From Mixta hanseatica (lineage in GTDB: Bacteria; Pseudomonadota; Gammaproteobacteria; Enterobacterales; Enterobacteriaceae): a DNA stretch of 64,000 bases. Below the pieces are notes generated by a model. The model ran no database searches. It worked only from the letters and a program-made list of their open reading frames with translations, and was not told the DNA's origin. Of this stretch, positions 18,094 through 27,315 are shown in pieces. The position numbers and the translations under genes were made by a program. How positions within the stretch are numbered: the stretch's first letter is position 1; each line of letters opens with the position of its first letter. Location of the stretch: the NCBI RefSeq assembly GCF_023517775.1, contig NZ_CP082904.1, positions 3,596,001-3,660,000 on the forward strand. The letters are read 5' to 3'.

Positions 18094-18606
18094 ATGCTGA
18101 CTAACGATATGACCGCACGTTTAAACGAGCAGTTAAATCTGGAATTCTATTCTGCTAATCTCTATCTGCAAATGAGCGCCTGGTGCAGCGATAAAGGCTT
18201 TGAAGGGGCAGCGGCGTTTCTGAAATCCCATTCGCGTGAAGAGATGGAGCACATGCAGCGCCTGTTTGATTACCTCAGTGATACGGGCGCAATGCCGGTA
18301 CTGGGCAGTATCGCTGCGCCGCCGGTCGCCTTTAACTCTCTGGCGGATGTGTTTGAGCAAACCTATGAGCATGAGCAGCTGATTACGCGCAAAATCAACG
18401 AACTGGCCCATGCGGCAATGACCACGCAGGATTACTCTACTTTTCATTTCCTGCAGTGGTACGTGGCGGAACAGCATGAAGAAGAAAAACTGTTTAAAGC
18501 GGTGCTGGATAAGCTGGCTCTGGTCGGCAACAGTGGTAAAGGCCTGTTCTTCGTGGATAAAGATCTGGCAAAAATGGACGGTGAAAACCACGGTCCAACC
18601 GCTTAA
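18094..18606 (+). CDS. ftnA: Non-haem ferritin FtnA
   Basis: A 170-residue four-helix ferritin matching FtnA. Ferroxidase ligands are seen in [13 protein letters not shown] (first glutamate), SREEMEHM (Glu and His) and EQTYEHEQL, with [13 protein letters not shown] contributing the later glutamates. Twenty-four subunits form a shell that oxidises and stores iron in the cytosol. GAGG lies upstream of the ATG. The gene is monocistronic with a strong hairpin after it. Confidence 0.95.
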   Translation: MLTNDMTARLNEQLNLEFYSANLYLQMSAWCSDKGFEGAAAFLKSHSREEMEHMQRLFDYLSDTGAMPVLGSIAAPPVAFNSLADVFEQTYEHEQLITRKINELAHAAMTTQDYSTFHFLQWYVAEQHEEEKLFKAVLDKLALVGNSGKGLFFVDKDLAKMDGENHGPTA

Positions 18607-18614
18607 TCAGCGCT

Positions 18615-18642
18615 TTCCCGACGCGCCTCGGCGCGTCGGGAA
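18615..18642. terminator. Long hairpin between convergent ftnA and the GGDEF-EAL gene
   Basis: TTCCCGACGCGCC pairs with GGCGCGTCGGGAA over 13 bp with a minimal loop. It lies 8 bp past the ftnA stop and 6 bp from the stop of the opposite gene, so it can serve both. There is no T-run on either side, so efficiency is uncertain. Confidence 0.6.
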
Positions 18643-18648
18643 TCATAA

Positions 18649-21498
18649 TTAAAGTATGGTTAAGCGCAGTTCTGAAGGCTGTGGTCGGCCAAAGAAGTAG
18701 CCCTGAAACAGGGTACATCCCTCATCCTTTAGCCTGTCGAACTGCTCACGGTTCTCGACGCCTTCCGCGGTAATCTGAATATCCAGGCTGCGGCTCATGC
18801 CGGTAATCGCGCGGATAATCGCCAGGGCTTCCCGACTGTCGTTCATATCATTAATAAACGAACGGTCGATTTTAATCTTATCGAACGGGAAAGATCGCAG
18901 ATAGCTTAGCGACGAGTAGCCGGTGCCGAAATCATCCAACGCGATCAGCACGCCCAGCGCCTTCAGGTTTTGCAGCGTGCGAATATTTCCCAGCGTATCA
19001 TCCAGCAATACCGACTCGGTGATTTCTACTTCCAGCCGCCACGGCTCCAGCCCCGATTCACGCAGTGCGCCCTCAACCACCGAGACCAGGGCACTGTTTT
19101 TAAACTGGACCGGAGAGAGATTTACCGATACCGTCTGCCTGCCCGCCCAGTTTTTTGCCTCATGGCACGCTTCAAACAGCGCCCAGGCACCAAGGCTATG
19201 GATTAGTCCGGTCTCTTCCGCCAGCGGAATAAATTCGCTCGGCATAATCAGCCCTTTTGACGGATGATGCCAGCGCATTAGCGCCTCATAGCCGATAATC
19301 GCCTGCTGATCGCTGTCGGTGATCGGCTGATAATAGAGTCGCATCTGGTTTCCCGTTATCGCTTCGCGCAGATCGTTTTCCATACAGCGCCGCGTGCGCG
19401 CCTGCGCGTCCATCTCCTGAGTGAAATATTCATAGCGATTACGCCCGTTGCGTTTGGCCTCATACAGCGCCATATCGGCGCAGCGCAATAGTTGCTCCGG
19501 AGAAGCCAGTTCAATATCGGCAAAAGCGATACCGATGCTCAGGCCGACCGTTAAATTGTGTCCGTCCACGTTGACCGGCGGGCGCACTACCTCAATCAGC
19601 CGCTGCGCCACCATGCTGGCCTCCTGCTGATGATTCAGGTTGGGCAGCACAATAGCGAATTCATCGCCGCCGATACGCGCCAGGGTATCTTGCTCCCGCA
19701 GCACGGCGCGCAGGCGTTTGGCAATAACGCGCAGCAGTTCGTCGCCCATCTGGTGTCCCAGGGCGTCGTTAACGTTTTTGAAGTTATCTAAATCGAGACA
19801 GAGCGCCGCCGTTTGCCGCTCATGCCGCTCTCCCTGACGCAGCGCGTCGTTTAACCGCTGACGAAACAGAATGCGGTTCGGCAGGCTGGTCAGGTAATCG
19901 TGATGCGCCATATGATGAATCCGCGCATCGGCGGCGCGCTGGTCGGTCACATCATCAACGATCAGCATCACATATTGCGTACGCGCATCGTTGCCGCGTA
20001 CCGTCGCCGCCCGGGTATGCAAAATGCGCTCGCCGCTGGCGGTGATCAGCTGACGCTCGCTCTGGTGGACGCCTTCGCTACGCAGCGCCGCATCCGCCAG
20101 CACGTTAAAATAGTCGCTCAGCTCCGGCGGCAGGCATTCATGCGGTTTTTTGCCGTGCATGCTATTTTTCTCGACGCCAAACAGCTGCTCGGCTTTGCGG
20201 TTTACCAGCAACAGCTCACGTGAAACCGCATCTTCCACCAGCACGCAGGAGGGAATGCTAGTGATGATAGTATCCAGAAAGCGCGACATAGAGGTCATGC
20301 GTTCGCTCTGCGCCTCCGCCAGATCTTTGGCGCGCAGGATTTGCTGCTCATATTCACGCCGCTCGGTAATATCGCGGGTGATTTTTGCGTAGCCAACCAG
20401 CTTGCCGTTTTCGTCATGAATCGCGTCGATCACCACATGCGCCCAGAAGGCGCTGCCATCCTTGCGATAGCGCCAGCCCTGATCCTCAAAGCGGCCCGTG
20501 GTGCGCGCGATATTCAAATTAATCATCGGCGTTTTGTTCTGCCGCTCCTGCGAGCTGTAAAACAGTGAAAAATGCTGACCGAGGATCTCCTGCGTCGTAT
20601 AACCTTTGGCACGCTGCGCCCCCGTATTCCAGTTCACTACGTGGCCGCCGGGATCGAGCATATAAATGGCATAATCGGTGACGCTCTCTACCAACAACCG
20701 GAACGTCTCTTCCTCTGCGCGCCGCTCGCGCTGTAGCTCGCGCTGTTCGGTACAGTCGCGGGTGATGTTCGCATAGCCGATCAGCTGGCCATTATCATCA
20801 TGGATGGCGTCGATGATGACGTGAGCCCAGAAAGCGCTGCCGTCTTTTCGATAGCGCCAGCTCTCATTTTCGAAACGTCCGGTGCGGAAAGCGGTCTGGA
20901 GATTTTTCTCCGGGATATAGGCCATGCGTTCCTGCATGCTGTAGAAGGTGGAGAAATGTTTTCCAACGATCTCATCCGCGGTATAGCCTTTCGCACGCTG
21001 GGCGCCGGCGTTCCAGTTAACCACCAACCCTTCCGTATCCAGCATATAGATGGCGTAGTCGGTCACGCCCTCTACCAGCAGCCGGAATTTTTCCTGCTGC
21101 TCGCGCTGCTGGTTAAGCTGCGCCTGCTGTTGCGTGCAGTCGCGGGTGATTACCGCAAAACCGATTAACGCATTGTCATCAGCGTAAATGGCGTCAAACA
21201 CCACGTGCGCCCAGAAAGCGCTGCCATCATGACGATAACGCCAGCCTTCCGTATCCAGCCTGCCCCGGCTGGCGGCGATAGCCAAATTGTTGGCTGGAAC
21301 GTTTTTTATCTGTTCGGCTTTGTCATAAAAAATGGCGATGTTTTTACCGATGATCTCTTCCGGCAAATAACCTTTGATCCGCTTAGCGCCCGCATTCCAG
21401 TTGGCGATAGTACCATCGGGCCGAATCATATAGATCGCGTAATCGACCACGCTCTGCACCAGTAGCCGATAAAGTGTATCTGGGTTCTCGTTCATCAT
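18649..21498 (-). CDS. Multi-PAS GGDEF-EAL protein (cyclic-di-GMP turnover)
   Basis: About 949 residues, with no membrane segment. Three near-identical PAS-PAC units (about residues 10-120, 130-245 and 255-370) repeat the pattern DYAIYM, NWNAGA-R-KGY and SAFWAHV-DAI. A fourth, different PAS (about 400-510) precedes a GGDEF domain with an intact RIGGDEFAIVL and an EAL domain with GYEALMRW and DDFGTGYSSLSYL. Both catalytic motifs look functional, so it may make or degrade cyclic di-GMP depending on the PAS signals. I chose the ATG at 21496-21498; a TTG at 21549 would add 17 residues. It is monocistronic and convergent with ftnA. Confidence 0.9.
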   Translation of the reverse strand: MMNENPDTLYRLLVQSVVDYAIYMIRPDGTIANWNAGAKRIKGYLPEEIIGKNIAIFYDKAEQIKNVPANNLAIAASRGRLDTEGWRYRHDGSAFWAHVVFDAIYADDNALIGFAVITRDCTQQQAQLNQQREQQEKFRLLVEGVTDYAIYMLDTEGLVVNWNAGAQRAKGYTADEIVGKHFSTFYSMQERMAYIPEKNLQTAFRTGRFENESWRYRKDGSAFWAHVIIDAIHDDNGQLIGYANITRDCTEQRELQRERRAEEETFRLLVESVTDYAIYMLDPGGHVVNWNTGAQRAKGYTTQEILGQHFSLFYSSQERQNKTPMINLNIARTTGRFEDQGWRYRKDGSAFWAHVVIDAIHDENGKLVGYAKITRDITERREYEQQILRAKDLAEAQSERMTSMSRFLDTIITSIPSCVLVEDAVSRELLLVNRKAEQLFGVEKNSMHGKKPHECLPPELSDYFNVLADAALRSEGVHQSERQLITASGERILHTRAATVRGNDARTQYVMLIVDDVTDQRAADARIHHMAHHDYLTSLPNRILFRQRLNDALRQGERHERQTAALCLDLDNFKNVNDALGHQMGDELLRVIAKRLRAVLREQDTLARIGGDEFAIVLPNLNHQQEASMVAQRLIEVVRPPVNVDGHNLTVGLSIGIAFADIELASPEQLLRCADMALYEAKRNGRNRYEYFTQEMDAQARTRRCMENDLREAITGNQMRLYYQPITDSDQQAIIGYEALMRWHHPSKGLIMPSEFIPLAEETGLIHSLGAWALFEACHEAKNWAGRQTVSVNLSPVQFKNSALVSVVEGALRESGLEPWRLEVEITESVLLDDTLGNIRTLQNLKALGVLIALDDFGTGYSSLSYLRSFPFDKIKIDRSFINDMNDSREALAIIRAITGMSRSLDIQITAEGVENREQFDRLKDEGCTLFQGYFFGRPQPSELRLTIL

Positions 21499-21853
21499 GT
21501 TGCCCGGTTGCTGCCCAAATAAACGCTCTGGGTGGGTTGGACGTGGCAACGTAGTGCGTCTGGCGGATCAGCGCTACGCTAAAGGAAAACTTAACAATTT
21601 GCCCGTTATCACATTAGGGGGCGAACTCTTGCCATTCATATCGGCAAGGTTGATAAAATTTTCAGTGATTTACAGATGAAATGATCTTAACAAAAAGACT
21701 TAAGCCAGATTGCCGCAATGCGGATGCATTATTATGTTGGGCTAAATCGCCAGCGCGATCCCCAACCCTTCACAGGGGAAATCAAAATCCGCCGGGTTAA
21801 ACGCGTTATGCTGTTTCAGCTTACACTGACTTATTGACCAGACAGGGCAACGC
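21499..21853. other. Divergent intergenic region upstream of mdcR
   Basis: About 355 bases between the GGDEF-EAL start and mdcR. It should contain both promoters. No operator, RNA gene or repeat stands out. An AGGG ribosome site precedes the mdcR ATG. Confidence 0.35.
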
Positions 21854-22804
21854 ATGAAAATTGATGCAGACATTAGCTTTCGCAAACTGGAAATTTTTAT
21901 CGCCTTTATGGCCAGCGGCAATATTGCCCGTACCGCCGAACAGCTGAGTTTAAGCAGTGTTAGCGTCCATCGTGCTCTACACACGCTGGAAGAGAATGTA
22001 CGCTGTCCGCTATTTATCCATCAGGGCCGCAGCCTGAAGCCGCTGCCTGCCGCCCATACTCTGTTGGAGTATGCGCTGGAGGCGGTAGATACCATGGAGA
22101 AAGGGATCTTTGACGCGCGTCAGACCGCCGGGCTGGGGCAAAAGCGCATGCGTATCGGCACGCTCTATTCGCTGACGATGGAAACCGTGCCGCGCCTGAT
22201 CATGGGCATGAAGCTGCGCCGCCCTGAACTGGAGCTGGATTTGACCATGGGTTCTAACCAACTGCTGCTGAAGAAACTGGAGCTGGGCGAGCTGGATGCG
22301 ATTTTACTCTCAGTCACCGACAGCCAGATCGACCGGCGGCGCCATGAGGTGTTGCCGCTGTTTGAGGATAATATTTTTCTCGCCGCCCCCAGGGAGGCAA
22401 AACTGACGGACGGCGCCAGCGCCGACCTGCGAGATTATCGCCAGCAAAAATTTGTCTCGCTGGCCGAAGGATTCGCCACTTTCCACGGCTTTCAGGAGGC
22501 GTTCGGCGTGGCGGGGTTTGATGCCGATATCGTGATGCGCGTTAACGATATTTTTTCCATGCTGAGCCTGGTGCAGGCGGGCGTCGGCTTTGCGCTGGTG
22601 CCGGGCAGAATGCGACGGGTATATGAAAACAGCGTACGGCTGTTGCCGCTGGCGGAGCCTTACCAGATGCGCCAGTCGATCGCTATTGTGTTCGATCGCA
22701 ATCGCGAACACGATCCCAATCTGCTGCCGCTGGTGGCCGAAGGACGGATGTACGCCCGCGAGGTGCTGGCTAACGCTGAACGCGCGCCTGATGCGCCAGC
22801 TTAA
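21854..22804 (+). CDS. mdcR: LysR-type regulator of malonate use, MdcR
   Basis: A 316-residue LysR regulator. The N-terminal winged helix (about 8-65) reads FRKLEIFIAFMASGNIARTA and SSVSVHRALHTLEE; the effector domain follows (about 90-300). The N-terminus and its position beside the mdc cluster identify MdcR, which activates malonate decarboxylase genes, probably with malonate as inducer. Its last 35 bases overlap the end of the convergent mdcH. It stands at the 3' end of the cluster and not beside mdcA, so it would have to act on the mdcA promoter about 7 kb away. Confidence 0.88.
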   Translation: MKIDADISFRKLEIFIAFMASGNIARTAEQLSLSSVSVHRALHTLEENVRCPLFIHQGRSLKPLPAAHTLLEYALEAVDTMEKGIFDARQTAGLGQKRMRIGTLYSLTMETVPRLIMGMKLRRPELELDLTMGSNQLLLKKLELGELDAILLSVTDSQIDRRRHEVLPLFEDNIFLAAPREAKLTDGASADLRDYRQQKFVSLAEGFATFHGFQEAFGVAGFDADIVMRVNDIFSMLSLVQAGVGFALVPGRMRRVYENSVRLLPLAEPYQMRQSIAIVFDRNREHDPNLLPLVAEGRMYAREVLANAERAPDAPA

Positions 22805-23672
22805 GCGCCAGCGCGACGCCCCCTTGCTCCAGCGACAACGCATCGCCACGCGTTAGCGGTTCACGCGCCAGCCCGGTCAGCACCGCACCGGGCGGCATTT
22901 CCAGCGCCAGTCCTACGTCGCGTTCGTTGGCGGCTTCCATCGCCTCATGCCAGCGTACGGTGCGCGCCATATTCATCGCTAAATCATCGGCAATCTGTGT
23001 TGGCTGCCACAGCAGACGTGCGCTGCTGCCGCTGAGATAAGCGCAGCGCGGACGCGTCAGAGTCACTTGCGTAAAGGCCTGCGCCAGCTGACGCGCTGGC
23101 TCGTCCAGCAACGCGCAGTGCGAAGGCACACTAACCGCCAGCCGATGAACTTTTTGCGCGCCGTGCGCTACCGCCTGCTGCGCCACCTGCTGCATCGCTG
23201 TCTCACTACCGGCGATCACCATCTGCTGAGCGGCATTGATGTTCGCCAGATAACAGTCGCCCAGCAACGGCTCAATCTCCCGCTGGCGCAGACCGGTAAT
23301 CGCCGTCAGGCCGTAGCCGGAAGGATACGCCTGCTCCATCAGTTCGCCACGCAGCGCCACCAGCCGCAGCGCATCGGCGAAATCCAGGGCGCCAGCCACC
23401 ACCGCCGCCGGAAAAGCGCCGATGGAGAGACCGCTAACCATATCTGGCTCCAGCCCCTGACGCGCCAGTTCACGCGCCCAGGCGACTCCGGCGATCAGCA
23501 GGCAAAGCTGGACGGCGCGAGTATGACGCAGCGCCTGTTCGCTATCCAGCTGCGCGGCCTCTTCATTGAGCGCTGCGCTGGCTTCCTGCAGCAGGCGATC
23601 GTTGTCCGGCAATCCTTGTAGCATGCCTACACGCTGCGGCCCCTGCCCGGGAAACATAAACATTATTTTCAT
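22770..23672 (-). CDS. mdcH: Malonate decarboxylase epsilon subunit (malonyl transferase) MdcH
   Basis: A 300-residue acyltransferase of the FabD fold, starting MKIMFMFPGQGPQRVGML. The nucleophile elbow is GLSIGAF (about 91-97) and the second active-site histidine lies near VPSHCAL. MdcH moves malonyl from malonyl-CoA to the prosthetic group of MdcC to start the decarboxylation cycle. The ATG at 23670-23672 overlaps the mdcG stop as ATGA, so the pair is translationally coupled. An upstream extension of the frame was rejected. The 3' end overlaps mdcR by 35 bp. Confidence 0.9.
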   Translation of the reverse strand: MKIMFMFPGQGPQRVGMLQGLPDNDRLLQEASAALNEEAAQLDSEQALRHTRAVQLCLLIAGVAWARELARQGLEPDMVSGLSIGAFPAAVVAGALDFADALRLVALRGELMEQAYPSGYGLTAITGLRQREIEPLLGDCYLANINAAQQMVIAGSETAMQQVAQQAVAHGAQKVHRLAVSVPSHCALLDEPARQLAQAFTQVTLTRPRCAYLSGSSARLLWQPTQIADDLAMNMARTVRWHEAMEAANERDVGLALEMPPGAVLTGLAREPLTRGDALSLEQGGVALALKLAHQARVQR

Positions 23673-24295
23673 CGGTCTGATTCCTCCATTTTCGCCTGCC
23701 AGGGATTGCTCACCAGCCGCGGCCCCCGGTTGGTTTTCAGCAGCGCCCGTCCATCGCGCAGCCACTCATTCAGGGCAAAAGCGCCGTTGGGCGTTTCTAC
23801 CTGGGTGTCCGCCCGGCACGGCAGGCGCGAAACCTGCTGCTGCCAGCGCTGAAACGCGGCGGGCGGCAAGGGCTGCGGCGCGCGAATCAACAGATCGAGA
23901 TCGCTGGCGCTGTGCAGCACCGGCACATCGGTGGCCAGCGCATAGCCGCAGCTGCCGGTCACGCCCCACGGCCACGGCCATGACTGCTGCGCCAGCAGGA
24001 TCGCCGCCTGAACCGGCTGCTGCGAAACAAAAGCGGAACGCAGCAGCTGTGCCAGATCCACCAGCGATTCCGGCGTCACGCAGCGTACAATCGCCTCGGC
24101 GGGCAGCCAGGCTGCGGCGCGCCGTTCACGTCCCATACCGCGGATCCCCACGGCGATCAATCCGGCCGGGTGCCTGTCCCGGCGCACCACCAGCGGCAGC
24201 GCGGGCCGCCACTGCTGCGCGACCCATTCAGGCAGATCGCCTGTTAGCGCCTGCGGATCGTTAAGCCAGATAAGGTCGTGGGGACGCGGTAACAT
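23669..24295 (-). CDS. mdcG: Malonate decarboxylase holo-ACP synthase MdcG
   Basis: A 208-residue phosphoribosyl-dephospho-CoA transferase. It attaches the unusual 2'-(5''-triphosphoribosyl)-3'-dephospho-CoA group to Ser25 of MdcC. The nucleotidyltransferase-like metal motif SASDLDLLIRAPQ is visible about two thirds along, and RPHDLIWL stands near the N-terminus. The ATG at 24293-24295 is preferred over a TTG one codon upstream. mdcF ends only 3 bp upstream, and mdcH starts within its stop codon. Confidence 0.9.
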   Translation of the reverse strand: MLPRPHDLIWLNDPQALTGDLPEWVAQQWRPALPLVVRRDRHPAGLIAVGIRGMGRERRAAAWLPAEAIVRCVTPESLVDLAQLLRSAFVSQQPVQAAILLAQQSWPWPWGVTGSCGYALATDVPVLHSASDLDLLIRAPQPLPPAAFQRWQQQVSRLPCRADTQVETPNGAFALNEWLRDGRALLKTNRGPRLVSNPWQAKMEESDR

Positions 24296-24298
24296 CAA

Positions 24299-25258
24299 TT
24301 ACATTCCTGCAGTTAAAGAGATAAATAAAGGCAATGTGACAATACAGAGCACGGAACTGATCAGCAAGGCGGCTTCCGCATCAGGAGACTGCACGCCAAA
24401 CCGGTTGCCGAACACTACGCCGAAGAAACCGGCAGAGAGCGCAATCATCAGGATCGCGGTAATCGCCAGCGAACCGTGCAGGCCCATCATCAGCACCAGC
24501 GCCCAGGCGATCAGCGGCTGGATCAGCAGTTTAGTCACGCTGGAGAGCGCAACCGCGCCGTTCAGCTTCAGCTGACGCGCCGACAGAATCAGCCCGGTGA
24601 GGAACAGCGCAGCGGCAGTTGCGGCCAGGCCCAGCGGTTTGATCGCCGTCAGTACCAGATCGGGCATATGAACACCCAGCGCCGACAGCACCACGCCCAG
24701 CAACGGACCCCAGACGATCGGTTTTTTCACTGAACGCCACATTAATACCGGCAGCATAGTCAACGAAGAACCCTGTACGGTACCCGCCGTGCGCGCTTTT
24801 TCACGCTCCAGAATCAGCAGGCAGAAGGGGGTCATCAGCACCGAGCCGCAGGCGATAGAGACCGCAACCGAAAGCGAAGTGGCGCCGGTTTCGCCCAACA
24901 CGCTGCCCAAAATCGGCAGACCCAGCGCGGCATAGTTCGGTAGCGCGACCGTCAATGTCAGCACGGCGGCATCCTGCGGCGACTTATGGAACCACTTGAT
25001 GCAGATAAAGTAGATAACAGCGTAGGTAATCCACATCGCCAGCGTCAGGACCACCACCAGCGGCATCTGTTCGACAATACCGCTCCATGGTGTCTGCACG
25101 GTAGCGCTAAACAGCGCCGCCGGCAGAGCAAAATCCATTACAAAAATATTCAGTAAAGCGACGTTCTTGTTATCCACCATTTTTGCCTTACCGGCCATAA
25201 AGCCTAACAGCATAATGATGAATATAGGAGCAAGTGCGTGGAGAATAATGTAAGTCAT
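24299..25258 (-). CDS. mdcF: Malonate transporter MdcF (AEC family)
   Basis: A 319-residue inner-membrane protein with about ten hydrophobic segments of the auxin-efflux-carrier family: LLGFMAGKAKMVD near the N-terminus, and LPNYAALGLPILG and PIVWGPLLGVVLSALGV in the middle. MdcF is the malonate carrier of Klebsiella-type mdc clusters. A 127-bp gap with a hairpin separates it from mdcE upstream, the only sizeable gap in the operon. mdcG follows after 3 bp. Confidence 0.9.
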   Translation of the reverse strand: MTYIILHALAPIFIIMLLGFMAGKAKMVDNKNVALLNIFVMDFALPAALFSATVQTPWSGIVEQMPLVVVLTLAMWITYAVIYFICIKWFHKSPQDAAVLTLTVALPNYAALGLPILGSVLGETGATSLSVAVSIACGSVLMTPFCLLILEREKARTAGTVQGSSLTMLPVLMWRSVKKPIVWGPLLGVVLSALGVHMPDLVLTAIKPLGLAATAAALFLTGLILSARQLKLNGAVALSSVTKLLIQPLIAWALVLMMGLHGSLAITAILMIALSAGFFGVVFGNRFGVQSPDAEAALLISSVLCIVTLPLFISLTAGM

Positions 25259-25332
25259 ATTTCACCTGTATAACAAAGAGTTGTAATTAGCACAGGTGCG
25301 ATGGTTTATTATTTTTACAGGCTACTTATATG

Positions 25333-25353
25333 GATGGGCAACAGGTGCCCATC
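25333..25353 (-). other. Hairpin between mdcE and mdcF
   Basis: GATGGGCA and TGCCCATC pair perfectly around ACAGG. It lies in the only gap of the mdc operon and lacks a T-run. It may lower read-through or protect the 3' end of the decarboxylase message relative to the transporter part. Confidence 0.45.
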
Positions 25354-25385
25354 ACTATCGACCTGGCAGGTTTGTCTTAACATGA

Positions 25386-26186
25386 TTACCAGTGCGCGCG
25401 CATACGTTCGCGCACCAGCGCAGAGCTGCGGCGGTTGTCGCCACGTAGACGATGCTTCAGAGTGCGATCGCCCGCACGCGCATCTTTAATGGCGCGAGTC
25501 AGCGACTCGGTCACCTGCTGTTTTTCCTGTTCGCCCGGGGCATCAGGTTTGGCGATATTCAGCATTTCATCGAGGATGCCCAGCGTCTGGAAGTTTTTGA
25601 CGTCATATGCCATCGGCGGCACGGTAGAGGCCAGCTCGATCAGCGCTTCCACGCTGCGCAGCGTGATACGCGCCGCTGACGCCTGCCCCATGGCGTGGAT
25701 CATTACGCCGGGATCGTTAAAAGCGATCAGCCGGTTTGCCTGATAGCCGTGCGCCAGAAACGCGCCGGACATCGCTTTGCCGACGATCAGACCAATGACC
25801 GGATGGCCGGCCAGACGCGCCTGCGCCCAGGCCGCCGCCGAGGCTGCCAGCGCCTGATGAATGCCAAAGGCTTCTTCACGACGGCCATAGGCCTGACTCG
25901 GCACATCAATCACCGCCACGATTGGGCGTTTACGTTCCGCCTGCTCATCGGCGGCAATGGTTTCATGCACCACTTTCGCCAGCGTCCAGCCTTCCAGCAG
26001 GCCGACTTCCCCTCCCGCTGCGCGCGGAAAATGGTTGTTTTCATCGGGTACCACAGCGATATAACGCACGCTTTCACCGTCCAGCTCGGCATCCGCCACC
26101 TGCACCGACGGACACAGGCCGCCTAAACGCGGCGCGTCCTGACTCAGCAGCGATAGCCAAATCTCGCCACGACTGTTGGTTTTCAT
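25386..26186 (-). CDS. mdcE: Malonate decarboxylase gamma subunit MdcE
   Basis: A 266-residue protein of the carboxyltransferase/crotonase-like fold that pairs with MdcD to decarboxylate malonyl-S-ACP to acetyl-S-ACP. Recognisable stretches are IVAVIDVPSQAYGRREEAFGIHQ and LIVGKAMSGAFLAHGYQANRLIAF. The ATG overlaps the mdcD stop as ATGA. Length and sequence are normal for the family. Confidence 0.92.
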   Translation of the reverse strand: MKTNSRGEIWLSLLSQDAPRLGGLCPSVQVADAELDGESVRYIAVVPDENNHFPRAAGGEVGLLEGWTLAKVVHETIAADEQAERKRPIVAVIDVPSQAYGRREEAFGIHQALAASAAAWAQARLAGHPVIGLIVGKAMSGAFLAHGYQANRLIAFNDPGVMIHAMGQASAARITLRSVEALIELASTVPPMAYDVKNFQTLGILDEMLNIAKPDAPGEQEKQQVTESLTRAIKDARAGDRTLKHRLRGDNRRSSALVRERMRAHW

Positions 26187-27016
26187 AGCGCATCCCCCGC
26201 AAAAAATTGTTGAATCTGTTCAGTTTCTGGCTGTTGAGTGGTATCCACTTTATTCAGCCGCGCCAGCATGTCCTGATAGTTATCGGTGCGGTGCTGCGCC
26301 GGAACGCCGCGCATCAGCGCCTGGGTTACCGCCTCTTTCACCGCATGTACGCCATCATTAACCAGCACGTCGGCCAGCCCGCTGCGATAGCGTGCCTCAC
26401 CGCCGGTCATCCGCCAGATAAATGGACGATCGCGCGAGTCATATTCTTCAATGCCCGCTTCCTGTTCGATAACCTGCGGACCGTTCAGCCCCAGACGCGC
26501 TTCACGGGTCACGATCAGCGTGCTGCACAGGCCAGCGGCAATCGACATCCCGCCAAAGCAGCCCACGGTACCGGCAATCACGCCCACTACCGGGGTATAG
26601 CGACGCAGATCGACAATCGCTGCATGAATGTCCGCAATCGCCGCCAGGCCCAGGTTAGCTTCCTGCAGGCGTACGCCGCCGGTTTCCAGACAAAGCACCG
26701 CCTGCGTCGGTACGCCGCGACGATGATCTTCCGCCGCCAGCTCTAACGCCGCCGCCATTTTCGCGCCGGAGACTTCACCCATGCTGCCGCCCTGAAAGGT
26801 GCCTTCGATAGCGATCACCACCGTGGGCTTGCCCTCTATTGTGCCTTTGGCGACGATCATGCCGTCATCGGCCTGCGGCACGATGCCCTGCATCGGCAGC
26901 CACGGCGACATAACGCCGTCGAACGGATCGAGCAGTTCGCGGTAACTACCCTCATCCAGCAGCAGGCGTGCACGTTCACGCGCCCGCAGTTCAATAAAAC
27001 TGCTATCGTTACGCAT
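26183..27016 (-). CDS. mdcD: Malonate decarboxylase beta subunit MdcD
   Basis: A 277-residue carboxyltransferase-type subunit. The start MRNDSSFIELRARERARLL at 27014-27016 matches the family; an upstream extension was dropped. Landmarks are EGTFQGGSMGEVSGAKMAAA, LCLETGGVRLQEANLGLAA and GTVGCFGGMSIAAGLCS. It works with MdcE in the decarboxylation step. Its start overlaps the mdcC end by 8 bp and its stop overlaps mdcE by 4 bp, so the three are coupled. Confidence 0.92.
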   Translation of the reverse strand: MRNDSSFIELRARERARLLLDEGSYRELLDPFDGVMSPWLPMQGIVPQADDGMIVAKGTIEGKPTVVIAIEGTFQGGSMGEVSGAKMAAALELAAEDHRRGVPTQAVLCLETGGVRLQEANLGLAAIADIHAAIVDLRRYTPVVGVIAGTVGCFGGMSIAAGLCSTLIVTREARLGLNGPQVIEQEAGIEEYDSRDRPFIWRMTGGEARYRSGLADVLVNDGVHAVKEAVTQALMRGVPAQHRTDNYQDMLARLNKVDTTQQPETEQIQQFFAGDAL

Positions 27017-27308
27017 CAGCCGCCTCCTCAAATACCTGTTCGATACGAATACGCGCAACGCCCGGCGTAGCGCCAAAATCATGGATCGTCAGCTGACCTG
27101 ACGGCAGCTCGGTCAGCGTACTGAGACGGTCAAACAACGCGCGCCAGCGTGCTTCAAAATTAACAATCGAAGTCGTGATGCTGACTTCCAGCCTTTCGCC
27201 TTGATCGGCGACAAACAGGGCTTCCATATCACCGGAGCCCACAACGCCAGCCAGCGCACGGCCATACAGGGTGCGAGTGGCGGGGTAAGAAAGTGTGATT
27301 TGTTCCAT
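27009..27308 (-). CDS. mdcC: Malonate decarboxylase acyl carrier protein (delta subunit) MdcC
   Basis: A 99-residue acyl carrier protein with start MEQITLSYPATRTLYG at 27306-27308. The prosthetic group is carried by Ser25 in VVGSGDMEAL, which is intact. Its acetyl or malonyl thioester cycles between MdcA, MdcDE and MdcH. The 99-residue length is typical. It follows mdcB by 7 bp and overlaps mdcD by 8 bp. Confidence 0.93.
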   Translation of the reverse strand: MEQITLSYPATRTLYGRALAGVVGSGDMEALFVADQGERLEVSITTSIVNFEARWRALFDRLSTLTELPSGQLTIHDFGATPGVARIRIEQVFEEAADA

Positions 27309-27315
27309 AACATCC

